64,000 nucleotides of DNA from Leifsonia virtsii. GTDB taxonomy: Bacteria > Actinomycetota > Actinomycetes > Actinomycetales > Microbacteriaceae. The notes under the pieces were generated by a model. That model was not told where the DNA came from. It ran no database searches and was given only the letters and a program-made list of their open reading frames with translations. Made by a program: the position numbers and the translations under genes. Numbering within the stretch: the stretch's first letter is position 1; each line of letters begins with the position of its first letter. Shown here piece by piece: positions 35,366 through 44,001 of the stretch. The stretch covers positions 310,001 through 374,000 of the forward strand of contig NZ_JAROCB010000004.1 in assembly GCF_030433675.1 (NCBI RefSeq), read 5' to 3'.

Positions 35366-35516
35366 GCGGCTCCCCTTCGCCCCCTTGCTCCCCGGTGGAC
35401 GCGGCATCCCGGATGCCGTGGGCGACCGCGCGGCGGACCGTCCAGTACAGCGCGTACAGGGCGGCCGCGGAGAGCGTCACCGACAGCGCGAGGCTGCTGA
35501 GCGGGTCCGATGTCAC
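35355..35516 (-). CDS. Small membrane protein, 53 aa
   Basis: Starts GTG 35516 (VTSDPLSSLALSVTLSAAALYALYWTV), giving one transmembrane helix, followed by an acidic tail (TGEQGGEGEPREG). Its start overlaps the upstream gene as GTGA and its end overlaps the GyrA-like gene by 11 bp. This packing makes it a likely real gene. Function unknown. Confidence 0.55.
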   Translation of the reverse strand: MTSDPLSSLALSVTLSAAALYALYWTVRRAVAHGIRDAASTGEQGGEGEPREG

Positions 35517-35812
35517 TGCTCGTCCAGCGCGGTCTCGGTCTCCGGTTCGCGGGCCGCGAGCAGCCGGCCGACGTACGCCATCACGACGGACGCGCCGATC
35601 AGTGCGACGCCGAGCGGCGTCAGCAGGTCGCCGACGATGCGGATGACGAGGCTGAGCAGCACCAGGAAGCCCTGGTCGACGCCTGTGGCCGAGCTGGGGT
35701 CCGGCATGAGCGAGTAGGAGAGTTGCGGCAGCAGCAATGTCAGCAGCACTCCGGCGAGCGCGAGTCCGATGCCCCACCACAGCACGACCTTCGGTCGCAG
35801 CTTCGATTCCAT
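35513..35812 (-). CDS. Membrane protein, 99 aa
   Basis: Two hydrophobic segments (VVLWWGIGLALAGVLLTLLL near residues 9-28 and LLTPLGVALIGASVVMAYVG near 62-82) and an acidic tail. First gene of a three-gene operon; a G-rich ribosome site (GAGGGGGA) precedes ATG 35812. No family recognised. Confidence 0.65.
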   Translation of the reverse strand: MESKLRPKVVLWWGIGLALAGVLLTLLLPQLSYSLMPDPSSATGVDQGFLVLLSLVIRIVGDLLTPLGVALIGASVVMAYVGRLLAAREPETETALDEQ

Positions 35813-35896
35813 GACGTCCCCCTCCGTCGCAGTTGCAGCCGATCCTAGCGGCCCAGCGGCCCGCGGCGTCTGCTGCGAACGACTCCGTGCCTCCGC

Positions 35897-35912
35897 TTCG
35901 GTCGGAGATTCG
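35897..35912 (+). repeat. 16-nt dispersed motif TTCGGTCGGAGATTCG
   Basis: Identical to the reverse complement of 50381-50396; a degenerate copy follows at about 35956-35968 (GACGGAGATTCGG). Both exact copies lie in intergenic DNA at gene 3' ends. Confidence 0.5.
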
Positions 35913-35935
35913 GAGCTGGCAGCTTCGGATCTCCG
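35903..35935. terminator. Imperfect inverted repeat, probable terminator of the lacI transcript
   Basis: Arms of 16 nt (CGGAGATTCGGAGCTG and CAGCTTCGGATCTCCG) match at 14 of 16 positions around one central base. Situated 70-100 bp beyond the lacI stop on its transcript. No T-run. Confidence 0.45.
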
Positions 35936-36002
35936 CCGTAAGTCAGCCCGGACGGAGATTCGGATCGATTCGACGCTCAGCGGCGCGGCGCGGTGCGGCG
36001 CG

Positions 36003-37010
36003 TCAGCCGGCGCTGCTCTCGCGGACGACGAGTTCCGGCTGGTAGAGCACGTGGCGGGGCTGCAGCTCGGGGTCCTCCGCCTCCTGCAGCAGGATCTCGA
36101 CGCCGGTCCGGCCGATCAGGGCGCTCGGCTGGCGCACCGAGGTGAGCGGGACGACGGAGGCGCTGGCGAACTGGATGTCGTCGTAGCCGACCAGGGCGAT
36201 CTCCTGCGGGATGGCGAGCCGGCCGTTGATGAACAGCGACTGGAGCAGGCCGATCGCGAGCAGGTCGTTGGCGGCGAAGACGGCGTCGGGCCGGTCGGAG
36301 ACCGGTCGTGAGGCGATGACGGCTCCGGCCGCGCGACCCTCCTGCACGGTGAGGGCTCCCACGTCGACCACCTCGAGCGTGACACCCGGGTGCTTCGCCA
36401 CCTCCTGCCGCGCGCCGGCGAGGCGGTCGCGCACCTGGCGGATCTCGATCGGTCCGCCGACGTAGGCCAGCCGGCGGCGGCCGGACCCGATGAGGTGGGC
36501 CGCTGCGAGCGCACCGCCGGCGACGTCATCCACGGAGACCGAGCTGAAGGAGCTGTCGGTGCTGACCGTGTCCACGAGCACGGCGGAGATGCCGCGGTCG
36601 CGCATGCGGCGCAGCCGTGCAGCCGGGTCGCCGACGGGGGAGAGCAGCACTCCGCGCACGCGGAGCTCCTCGAACAGGCTCAGGTAGCCCGCCTCGCGGT
36701 CCTTGCGGTCGTTGCTGTTGCCGACGATGACCGAGAACCCGGCGTCGGCCGCAGCGTCCTCGGCCGCGGTGGCCAGGTCGGTGAAGAACGGGTTGCCGCC
36801 GCTGAGGGTGATCAGCCCAAGCGCCTGACTGTGGCCGAGGCGCAGCTGGCGGGCGGCCTCGTTGCGCACGTAGGAGAGCTTCTCCATGGCCTGCGTCACG
36901 CGTTCCACGGTCTCCGGCGCCACGAGCTCCGGCCGGTTGAGGACGTTGGAGACGGTCCCGACCGACACGCGGGCCAGCGCGGCGACGTCTTTCACGCTTG
37001 CCGAGGCCAT
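36003..37010 (-). CDS. LacI family regulator of the rhamnose operon
   Basis: 335 aa from ATG 37010, preceded by GGGGGA. The helix-turn-helix SVKDVAALARVSVGTVSNVLNRPELV is at residues 4-28, followed by a hinge helix (ARQLRLG). The periplasmic-binding-like sensor domain includes GLITLSGGNPFFTDLA and IALVGYDDIQFASASVVPLTSVRQP. Divergent from the rhamnose transport and catabolism operon with a 250-bp intergenic region holding LacI-type half-sites, so it very likely represses that operon and responds to rhamnose or a derivative (inference). Confidence 0.92.
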   Translation of the reverse strand: MASASVKDVAALARVSVGTVSNVLNRPELVAPETVERVTQAMEKLSYVRNEAARQLRLGHSQALGLITLSGGNPFFTDLATAAEDAAADAGFSVIVGNSNDRKDREAGYLSLFEELRVRGVLLSPVGDPAARLRRMRDRGISAVLVDTVSTDSSFSSVSVDDVAGGALAAAHLIGSGRRRLAYVGGPIEIRQVRDRLAGARQEVAKHPGVTLEVVDVGALTVQEGRAAGAVIASRPVSDRPDAVFAANDLLAIGLLQSLFINGRLAIPQEIALVGYDDIQFASASVVPLTSVRQPSALIGRTGVEILLQEAEDPELQPRHVLYQPELVVRESSAG

Positions 37011-37049
37011 CCGGTCCCCCTTCCGCTCGAATCCTATGCGATTTCGCCG

Positions 37050-37063
37050 TTGAATCGACGCAA
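37050..37063. promoter_or_regulatory. LacI half-site TTGAATCGACGCAA
   Basis: Shares TTGAATCG with 37132-37139; resembles the LacI-family consensus with a central CG step. Lies 40 bp upstream of the lacI start, suiting autoregulation. Confidence 0.35.
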
Positions 37064-37120
37064 TGACGCGAGTGCGATGTCGGCGAAGTCTATCCACGCC
37101 GCCGCGGCGGATGCAACGAG

Positions 37121-37138
37121 GATTCAAGGGATTGAATC
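37121..37138. promoter_or_regulatory. Inverted repeat GATTCAA-GGGA-TTGAATC
   Basis: Perfect 7-bp arms just upstream of the -35 element of the transport operon; the right arm continues as TTGAATCGTTACGAA, similar to the LacI half-site at 37050. Candidate operator. Confidence 0.5.
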
Positions 37139-37153
37139 GTTACGAAAAACTTC

Positions 37154-37183
37154 TTGACGTCATCGCATCCCTGCCCCTATGGT
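37154..37183 (+). promoter_or_regulatory. Sigma70-type promoter of the rhamnose operon
   Basis: -35 TTGACG (37154-37159) and -10 TATGGT (37178-37183) with an 18-bp spacer; transcription would begin near 37190, about 70 bases upstream of the binding-protein gene. Confidence 0.6.
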
Positions 37184-37187
37184 TCGA

Positions 37188-37199
37188 TGAAGCGTTTCA
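37188..37199. promoter_or_regulatory. LacI-type operator TGAAGCGTTTCA
   Basis: Near-perfect palindrome (one mismatch) with the central CG typical of LacI/GalR sites, covering the predicted +1. Binding would block initiation, consistent with repression by the divergent regulator. Confidence 0.6.
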
Positions 37200-37260
37200 A
37201 AACCCGCCGCAACACACACCCGAGGCGAGGCGGCGCTTCAAAATACAAGGAGGTATTTGG

Positions 37261-38577
37261 ATGTTCACTCGGAGGACGGCGACGAGGGTCGCCGCCATTC
37301 TCGGCGGGGCCGCGCTGCTCGGTGCAGCGCTCGCCGGCTGCTCGTCCAGCGGTGGCTCCGGCGGATCCACCACGATCTCGCTGCTCGCGGGCGGCAACGA
37401 CCCCGTGAACACGCAGTTCGCGAACGATCTCGCCAAGGCGTTCCACAAGGCCAACCCCAGCATCACCGTCAAGGTCGAGACCCGCCCGGCCGGCACCGAC
37501 GGCGACAACCTGATCAAGACGCGCCTCTCCACGGGCGAGATGAACGACGTCTTCCTCTACAACTCGGGCTCGCTCTTCCAGGCGCTGCGCCCGGACTCCC
37601 AGCTCCAGCCGCTCACCGACGAGGCCTGGACGAAGGACCTGACCAGCGACTTCAAGAAGACCGTCAGCACCGACAAGGGCCTGTACGGAGCGCCGTGGGG
37701 CACCACCTTCGACGGCGGCATCCTCTACAACAAGAAGGTCTACGAGAAGCTCGGCCTCAGCGTCCCGACCACCTGGGACGAGTTCATCAGCAACAGCGAG
37801 AAGATCAAGGCCGCAGGCATCGCGCCGGTCATCCAGTCGTACGGCGACACCTGGACCAGCCAGCTGCTCGTCCTCGCCGACTTCGCGAACGTGAGCGCCA
37901 AGGACCCGAACTGGGCCAAGGACTACACGGCCAACAAGTCGAACGCGAAGTACGCGAAGGAGCCGGCGCTGGCGGGCTTCACCCACACGCAGGAGATCTT
38001 CGACAAGGGGCTGATGAACAAGGACTTCGCGTCCCTGACCAACGTCAACGCCCTGAAGATGCTCGCCACCGGCGAGGGCGCGCAGTACCCGATGCTCTCC
38101 GCGGTCATCGGCAACGTCGTCCAGTCGAACCCCGACCAGGTCGATGACATCGGCTACTTCGCCGTGCCGCCGGACTCGGGTGAGCCCCACGCGACGGTGT
38201 GGGAGTCGAACGGCGCGTACATCCCGAAGTCGACCACCGGCGACAAGCTGACCGCGGCGAAGAAGCTCGTGGCGTTCATCAACTCGCCCACCGGCTGCGA
38301 CCTGCAGAACAAGGTCGGCACGCCGGGCGGTCCGTTCGCGACGAGCGCCTGCACCCTTCCGTCCAACGCGCCCGCGCTGGTCAAGGATGTGCTGAAGTAC
38401 CAGGACGACAAGAAGACCGGCCTGGCGCTGGAGTTCCTGTCGCCGATCAAGGGCCCGAACCTGGAGAAGATCCTGATCCAGGTGGGCTCGGGCATCTCGA
38501 CCGCGCAGCAGGGCGCCGCCCTGTACGACCAGGATGTGAAGGCTCAGGCCCAGCAGCTGGGCATCAAGGGCTGGTGA
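37261..38577 (+). CDS. ABC sugar transporter substrate-binding lipoprotein
   Basis: Captures the sugar outside the membrane and delivers it to the permeases. 438 aa, family 1 extracellular solute-binding protein. Lipobox LAGCSSS gives lipidated Cys near residue 28. Features include SLLAGGNDPVNTQFANDLAKAF, YGAPWGTTFDGGILYNKKVYEKLG and VAFINSPTG. A strong RBS AAGGAGGT sits before the ATG. First gene of the rhamnose operon; rhamnose or rhamnosides is the contextual substrate. The ATP-binding subunit is not encoded here and is probably shared (MsmK-like). Confidence 0.93.
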   Translation: MFTRRTATRVAAILGGAALLGAALAGCSSSGGSGGSTTISLLAGGNDPVNTQFANDLAKAFHKANPSITVKVETRPAGTDGDNLIKTRLSTGEMNDVFLYNSGSLFQALRPDSQLQPLTDEAWTKDLTSDFKKTVSTDKGLYGAPWGTTFDGGILYNKKVYEKLGLSVPTTWDEFISNSEKIKAAGIAPVIQSYGDTWTSQLLVLADFANVSAKDPNWAKDYTANKSNAKYAKEPALAGFTHTQEIFDKGLMNKDFASLTNVNALKMLATGEGAQYPMLSAVIGNVVQSNPDQVDDIGYFAVPPDSGEPHATVWESNGAYIPKSTTGDKLTAAKKLVAFINSPTGCDLQNKVGTPGGPFATSACTLPSNAPALVKDVLKYQDDKKTGLALEFLSPIKGPNLEKILIQVGSGISTAQQGAALYDQDVKAQAQQLGIKGW

Positions 38578-38688
38578 GACCCCTCCGGACCGGCGATCCC
38601 CCCTCGCCGGTCCGGACGGCCACCCGCCGGACGACCACCGGCGTCCGACCACCACCGGCGGACTGAAGACTCGACGAGGAGCAGACAC

Positions 38689-39636
38689 ATGTCGACGGCC
38701 ACCCCGGCGACCGCAGTGCAAGCGGCCGACATCATCACGGAGGGCAGGAGCCCCGGGCCCGTGAAGCCACGGAAGTCCCGCATCCGATCCGCGTATCCGA
38801 CGTGGTTCTTCATCCCCGCGATCGCGCTCTACGTCATCTTCTTCGCGATCCCGACGTTCTCCTCGTTCTACTTCTCGCTCACCCGCTGGTCGCTGTTCGA
38901 CTCGCAGTTCATCGGGTTCGCGAACTACGTGCAGTTCTTCCAGGACCCGCAGCTCTACACGAGCTTCATCCACACCTTCATCTACGCTTTCCTGACCTCG
39001 GCGGCGAAGGTGGTGATCGGCTTCCTGCTGGCCCTGCTGCTGACCGGGCCGGTCGTCGGCCGCGGCTACCTCCGGGCCATCGTCTTCTTCCCGGTGCTGC
39101 TGTCGACCATCGGCGTCGGCATCCTCTGGAAGTCGCTGCTCGACCCCTTCCACGGGATGGTGAACGCGGTGCTCGGGTTCTTCGGGCTCCCGCAGCCGGG
39201 CTGGTTCACCGACCCCAACCTCGCGCTCTACTCCATCGCCGGTGTCGACATCTGGAAGGGCGTCGGCATCGCGACGCTGATCTTCATGGCCGGCATCGTC
39301 GCCATCCCGAGCGAGTACTTCGAGGCGGCCCGCATCGACGGCGCCTCCTCGTGGCAGATCCTGCGACGCATCACCATCCCGCTCAGCCGGGGCGCGACCG
39401 CGACCGTCATCATCCTGTCGCTGATCGGCGGACTGCGCTCCTTCGACATCATCTGGGCCACCACCGGCGGCGGTCCCGGGTTCACCAGCGACGTGCTCGC
39501 GTCGGTCATCTACAAGCAGTACCAGGCCGGTTTCTACGGCCTCTCGACCGCCGGCAACGTCATCCTCTTCCTCGTCGTGACGGTGATCATGGTCCCGCTC
39601 TCGTACTTCCTCAACAGAAAGCAGGTGGAGCTGTGA
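38689..39636 (+). CDS. ABC sugar transporter permease 1
   Basis: Inner-membrane subunit of 315 aa with six hydrophobic helices after a hydrophilic N-terminus. The cytoplasmic EAA loop EYFEAARIDGASSWQILRRITIP is the ATPase-docking site (written here in part: EAARIDGASSWQILR). MalF/UgpA type. Stop overlaps the next permease start by four bases. Works with the binding protein upstream and the second permease. Confidence 0.94.
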   Translation: MSTATPATAVQAADIITEGRSPGPVKPRKSRIRSAYPTWFFIPAIALYVIFFAIPTFSSFYFSLTRWSLFDSQFIGFANYVQFFQDPQLYTSFIHTFIYAFLTSAAKVVIGFLLALLLTGPVVGRGYLRAIVFFPVLLSTIGVGILWKSLLDPFHGMVNAVLGFFGLPQPGWFTDPNLALYSIAGVDIWKGVGIATLIFMAGIVAIPSEYFEAARIDGASSWQILRRITIPLSRGATATVIILSLIGGLRSFDIIWATTGGGPGFTSDVLASVIYKQYQAGFYGLSTAGNVILFLVVTVIMVPLSYFLNRKQVEL

Positions 39637-40466
39637 AGCAGGCTCGCATCCGCTCCTGGAGCGTCGGCGTCATCGCCATCCTCGTCTCCGTCGTCGTCTT
39701 CCTCGTCCCGCTGGCGTTCATCGTCCTGCAGGCCGCCAAGTCGCCGGACGACGCCTCCACCCTCGCCTTCACCTGGCCGAAGGAGTGGCACTTCTTCGAC
39801 AACCTCATCGCGGTGCTGGAGAGCAACGACGGCCTGATCTGGCGCGCCTTCCTCAACTCGTTCGTGCTGACCGTCGGGTCGGTCGCCCTCATGGTGATCC
39901 TGGCGGCCATGGCCGGGTACGTGCTCGCCCGCAAGCGCAGCAAGTGGGGCCCGGTCGTGAACTTCTTCGTCCTCGCCGGCCTGATCGTGCCGCCCGCCGT
40001 GGTCCCGACGATCTGGGTGCTGCAGGGGACCGGGCTGTACAAGACCATCCCGGGCATGATCCTGATCGAGACGACCTTCGGGCTCTCCTTCTGCATCCTC
40101 CTCTTCCGGGCGTTCTTCAACACCGTGCCGAAGGAGCTCGACGAGGCCGCGGTGCTCGACGGCGCCGGGAGGGTCCGGCTGTTCTTCCAGGTCATCCTGC
40201 CGCTGCTGAGGCCCGTGATCGTGACGGTGATCGTCGTGCAGTCGGTCTTCGTCTTCAACGACTTCCAGGGTCCGCTGTACTTCCTCCCCGGATCGGACAA
40301 CGCGACCGTGCAGACCACGCTCTACACGTTCTCCGGCCAGAACCTGAGCTTCTACAACCTGCTCTTCATGGACATCCTGCTCATCACCATCCCGCCGCTG
40401 GTCGCCTACATCTTCTTCAACCGGCAGATCATCGCGGGAATGACGAGCGGGGCGGTGAAGGGCTGA
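39633..40466 (+). CDS. ABC sugar transporter permease 2
   Basis: MalG/UgpE-type membrane subunit, 277 aa, six helices. The EAA motif is ELDEAAVLDGAGRVRLFFQV. GTG 39633 overlaps the upstream stop (GTGA). The periplasmic loop between helices 1 and 2 is about 50 residues. Directly followed by the rhamnosidase gene with one intervening base. Confidence 0.94.
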   Translation: MKQARIRSWSVGVIAILVSVVVFLVPLAFIVLQAAKSPDDASTLAFTWPKEWHFFDNLIAVLESNDGLIWRAFLNSFVLTVGSVALMVILAAMAGYVLARKRSKWGPVVNFFVLAGLIVPPAVVPTIWVLQGTGLYKTIPGMILIETTFGLSFCILLFRAFFNTVPKELDEAAVLDGAGRVRLFFQVILPLLRPVIVTVIVVQSVFVFNDFQGPLYFLPGSDNATVQTTLYTFSGQNLSFYNLLFMDILLITIPPLVAYIFFNRQIIAGMTSGAVKG

Positions 40467-40467
40467 C

Positions 40468-42795
40468 ATGACCATCCACGACGACACGACGACGACCGCA
40501 CACGAAACAGGAGCGCTTTCACCGATGAACTGGCACGCCCGACTGATCGCACCCGCACAGGAGCTCGACTCGGCGCCGCTGCTGCGCAGGGAGTTCCGCG
40601 TCGAGGAGGGCCACGGCGCCCTCACCCGCGCGACCCTCACCCTGACCGCGCAGGGCGTGGTCGAGGCCTGGCTGAACGGCCGGCCGGTGTCGGAGGACCT
40701 GCTCACCCCCGGCTGGAGCGCCTACGAGTGGAGGCTGCGCTACGCCAGCTACGACGTCACCGACCTGGTCGACGAGACCAGCGTGCTCGGCATCGCGCTG
40801 GGCCGCGGCTGGTTCGGCGGGCGCCTCGGCTGGACCGGCGGCGAAGCCTGGTACGGCGACGGCCTCGGCGCGTTCGCCCAGCTGGAGCTGGAGTTCGCCG
40901 ACGGCACGACCCAGCTCGTGGTGACGGACGAGGAGTGGACCGCCGGCCCGAGCGAGATCCTCGCCAACGACCTGTACGACGGCGAGACGATCGACGCCCG
41001 CCGCCGCGACGACTCGTGGAAGCGGCCCGGGTTCGCGGGCGACGGCTGGGCGGGCGTGCGCACGGTCGAGTTCGACACCTCCCGTCTCACCCCCTATATC
41101 GGGCCGGCGGTCACCCGCTGGGCCGCGTTGCCGGTGCAGGAAATCTCCACGTCGCCCTCCGGTGCCACGCTGGTCGACTTCGGGCAGAACCTGGTCGGCT
41201 GGATCAAGGTCCGTGTGCAGGGCCCTGCCGGGACCGAGGTCGTCATCCGCCACGCCGAGGTGCTGGAGCACGGCGAGCTGGGCGTGCGGCCGCTGCGCTC
41301 GGCGAAGGCGACCGACCGCTACATCCTCTCCGGCGGGGTCGACGAGTTCGAGCCGACCTTCACCTTCCACGGTTTCCGCTACGCCGAAATCACGGGCTGG
41401 CCGGGCGAGCTTCGCGCGGAGGACCTGACCGCCGTCGCGATCGGCTCGGAGCTGACCCGCATCGGCGAGTTCCACACCTCCGACCCGCTGCTCAACCAGT
41501 TCCACGAGAACGTCGTCTGGGGGATGCGCGGCAACTTCGTCGACGTGCCGACGGACTGCCCGCAGCGCGACGAGCGGCTCGGCTGGACGGGCGACATCGC
41601 GGCCTTCGCGCCGACCGCCGCGTTCCTCTACGACGTCGATGCGTTCCTCTCCGACTGGCTGGTCGACCTCGACCTGGAGCAGCGCCACAACGACGGTATC
41701 GTCGGCTTCGTCATCCCGGACGTGCTGAAGTACATGCCGCACCCCGCCGACTTCGGGAAGCCCGACAGCACCGCCATCTGGAGCGACGCGGCGGTCTGGG
41801 TGCCGTGGGACCTCTACCAGGCGTATGGCGACACCGCCGTGCTGGAGCGCCAGTTCGACTCGATGGCATTGCACGTGCGCCGGGTGAAGTCGCTGCTCTC
41901 GCCCTCCGGCGTGTGGGACGGCAACTTCCAGTTCGGCGACTGGCTCGACCCGGACGCCCCGCCGGAGAACCCGGCGAAGGCGAAGGCCGACACGGGAGTC
42001 GTCGCGACGGCCTGCGCCTACTGGTCGGCGAAGATCGTCTCCGACACCGCCGGCGTGCTCGGGCGCTCCGCGGAGCAGGCCGAGTTCGCCGCCCACGCCG
42101 AGGCGCTGCGCGCGGCGTTCGACCGGGAGTACGTGAACGGCGGCATCGTGAAGAGCGACTGCACCACGGTGTATGCCCTCGCGATCGTCTTCGGCCTGCT
42201 GTCCGAGGCCGACGAGGCGGTCGCGGGCGACCGGCTCGCGGAGCTCGCCGCCGAGGCCGGCTACCGCATCTCGACCGGTTTCGCCGGCACGCCGTTCATC
42301 GCCGACGCGCTCACCCGCACCGGGCACACCGACGTCGCCTACCGTCTCCTGCTGGAGAAGGAGTGCCCGTCCTGGCTCTACCCGGTGACCATGGGCGCGA
42401 CCACGGTGTGGGAGCGCTGGGACTCGATGCTGCCGGACGGCACCATCAACCCGGGTGAGATGACGAGCTTCAACCACTACGCCCTCGGCGCGGTCGCCGA
42501 CTGGATGCACCGGGTCGTCGGCGGTCTGTCGGCACTCGAGCCGGGCTACGCCCGCGTGCTGATCGCGCCGCAGCCGGGAGGCGGCCTCACCGAGGCGGCG
42601 ACCTCGCTCGAGACCCCGCACGGACGCGTCTCCGTCCGCTGGAGCGTCGACGGCGACGGTGTCTTCACCGTCGAGGCGGACCTCCCGGAGGGCGTCGACG
42701 GCGTCCTGCGGCTGCCCGGCGGCGAGGAGCGGCCGATCGGCGCGGGGCAGGTCACCGCCTCCGCCGAGCTGCCGGCCGCCGTGAGCGTCCGCTGA
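40468..42795 (+). CDS. Alpha-L-rhamnosidase, GH78
   Basis: Releases L-rhamnose from imported rhamnosides in the cytoplasm (no signal peptide). 775 aa. N-terminal beta domains (carbohydrate-binding-like, ALGRGWFGGRLGW) precede the (alpha/alpha)6 barrel with hallmark DVPTDCPQRDERLGWTGDIA; its Glu is the expected general acid. The second carboxylate is in TTVWERWDS. The C-terminal beta domain follows (GRVSVRWSVDG). An in-frame ATG at 40525 with AGGAG upstream (MNWHARLIAPA) may be the true start. Sits between the importer and the catabolic genes. Confidence 0.92.
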   Translation: MTIHDDTTTTAHETGALSPMNWHARLIAPAQELDSAPLLRREFRVEEGHGALTRATLTLTAQGVVEAWLNGRPVSEDLLTPGWSAYEWRLRYASYDVTDLVDETSVLGIALGRGWFGGRLGWTGGEAWYGDGLGAFAQLELEFADGTTQLVVTDEEWTAGPSEILANDLYDGETIDARRRDDSWKRPGFAGDGWAGVRTVEFDTSRLTPYIGPAVTRWAALPVQEISTSPSGATLVDFGQNLVGWIKVRVQGPAGTEVVIRHAEVLEHGELGVRPLRSAKATDRYILSGGVDEFEPTFTFHGFRYAEITGWPGELRAEDLTAVAIGSELTRIGEFHTSDPLLNQFHENVVWGMRGNFVDVPTDCPQRDERLGWTGDIAAFAPTAAFLYDVDAFLSDWLVDLDLEQRHNDGIVGFVIPDVLKYMPHPADFGKPDSTAIWSDAAVWVPWDLYQAYGDTAVLERQFDSMALHVRRVKSLLSPSGVWDGNFQFGDWLDPDAPPENPAKAKADTGVVATACAYWSAKIVSDTAGVLGRSAEQAEFAAHAEALRAAFDREYVNGGIVKSDCTTVYALAIVFGLLSEADEAVAGDRLAELAAEAGYRISTGFAGTPFIADALTRTGHTDVAYRLLLEKECPSWLYPVTMGATTVWERWDSMLPDGTINPGEMTSFNHYALGAVADWMHRVVGGLSALEPGYARVLIAPQPGGGLTEAATSLETPHGRVSVRWSVDGDGVFTVEADLPEGVDGVLRLPGGEERPIGAGQVTASAELPAAVSVR

Positions 42796-42837
42796 ACGAG
42801 AACCACCAGATCCACCGCTGGAGAGAAAGCGATTCCC

Positions 42838-44001
42838 ATGAGTCTCACTGACCGCATCCGTTCGGAGCTCGCGCTGCAGGCGATCGAGCTGCCGAGTTGG
42901 GCGTTCGGCAATTCGGGCACCCGGTTCCGGGTGTTCGGAACCCCCGGTACCGCGCGCGACCCGTTCGAGAAGGTCTCGGACGCCGCGCAGGTGCACAAGC
43001 ACACGGGGCTCGCGCCGACGGTCGCGCTGCACATCCCGTGGGACCGGGTGGAGTCGTACGCGGACCTCGCCAAGCACGCCGAGGACAACGGGGTGCGGCT
43101 GGGCACGATCAACTCGAACACGTTCCAGGACGACGACTACAAGTTCGGGTCGGTGACGCATTCGGACCCGCGGATCCGGCAGAAGGCGATCGACCACCAC
43201 TTCGAGTGCATCGACGTGATGAACGAGACCGGGTCGCGCGACCTGAAGATCTGGCTGGCCGACGGCACGAACTACCCGGGTCAGGATTCGATGCGCGCCC
43301 GGCAGGACCGCCTCGCCGACTCGCTGCAGAAGATCTATGAGCGGATCGGCGAGGGCCAGCGGCTGGTGCTGGAGTACAAGTTCTTCGAGCCGGCGTTCTA
43401 TCACACGGATGTTCCGGACTGGGGCACGAGCTACGTCCAGACCGCCGCGCTCGGCGAGCGGGCATTCGTGTGCCTGGACACCGGGCATCACGCTCCGGGG
43501 ACGAACATCGAGTTCATCGTGATGCAGCTGCTGCGGCTCGGGAAGCTGGGCTCGTTCGACTTCAACAGCCGCTTCTACGCGGATGACGACCTGATCGTGG
43601 GCGCGGCGGACCCGTTCCAGCTGTTCCGGATCGTCTTCGAGGTGATCCAGGGCGGCGGCTACGGCAACCCCGAGGTCGCGTTCATGCTCGACCAGTGCCA
43701 CAACCTGGAGGCGAAGATCCCGGGCCAGATCCGCTCGGTGCTGAACGTGCAGGAGGCGACGGCCAAGGCGCTGCTGGTGGATGTCGAGGCGCTCGACGCT
43801 GCGCAGCGCGCGAACGACGTGCTGGCAGCCAACACCGTCTTCATGGATGCGTTCAACACCGACGTGCGCGCCGACCTGGCCGCGTGGCGGGAGTCGCGCG
43901 GTCTGCCCGCGGACCCGATGGCGGCGTACAAGGCGTCCGGGTACCAGGAGAAGATCGAGGCCGACCGCGTCGGCGGCACCCAGGCCGGGTGGGGCGCGTG
44001 A
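42838..44001 (+). CDS. rhaI: L-rhamnose isomerase (RhaI type)
   Basis: Converts L-rhamnose to L-rhamnulose. 387 aa, the xylose-isomerase-like RhaI type rather than E. coli RhaA. Metal-site candidates include LEYKFFEPAFYHTDVPDWG (Glu), CLDTGHHAPGTN (Asp/His), FDFNSRFYADDDL and FMLDQCHNLE. RBS GGAGAGAAAG precedes ATG. Overlaps the aldolase gene by four bases. Confidence 0.92.
   Translation: MSLTDRIRSELALQAIELPSWAFGNSGTRFRVFGTPGTARDPFEKVSDAAQVHKHTGLAPTVALHIPWDRVESYADLAKHAEDNGVRLGTINSNTFQDDDYKFGSVTHSDPRIRQKAIDHHFECIDVMNETGSRDLKIWLADGTNYPGQDSMRARQDRLADSLQKIYERIGEGQRLVLEYKFFEPAFYHTDVPDWGTSYVQTAALGERAFVCLDTGHHAPGTNIEFIVMQLLRLGKLGSFDFNSRFYADDDLIVGAADPFQLFRIVFEVIQGGGYGNPEVAFMLDQCHNLEAKIPGQIRSVLNVQEATAKALLVDVEALDAAQRANDVLAANTVFMDAFNTDVRADLAAWRESRGLPADPMAAYKASGYQEKIEADRVGGTQAGWGA

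Noticed and set aside
40519-43701. Very long open frame on the minus strand opposite the rhamnosidase and isomerase genes
   Set aside because: Arg/Val/Asp/Leu-rich low-complexity translation with no motif; an antisense shadow of high-GC3 coding sequence.
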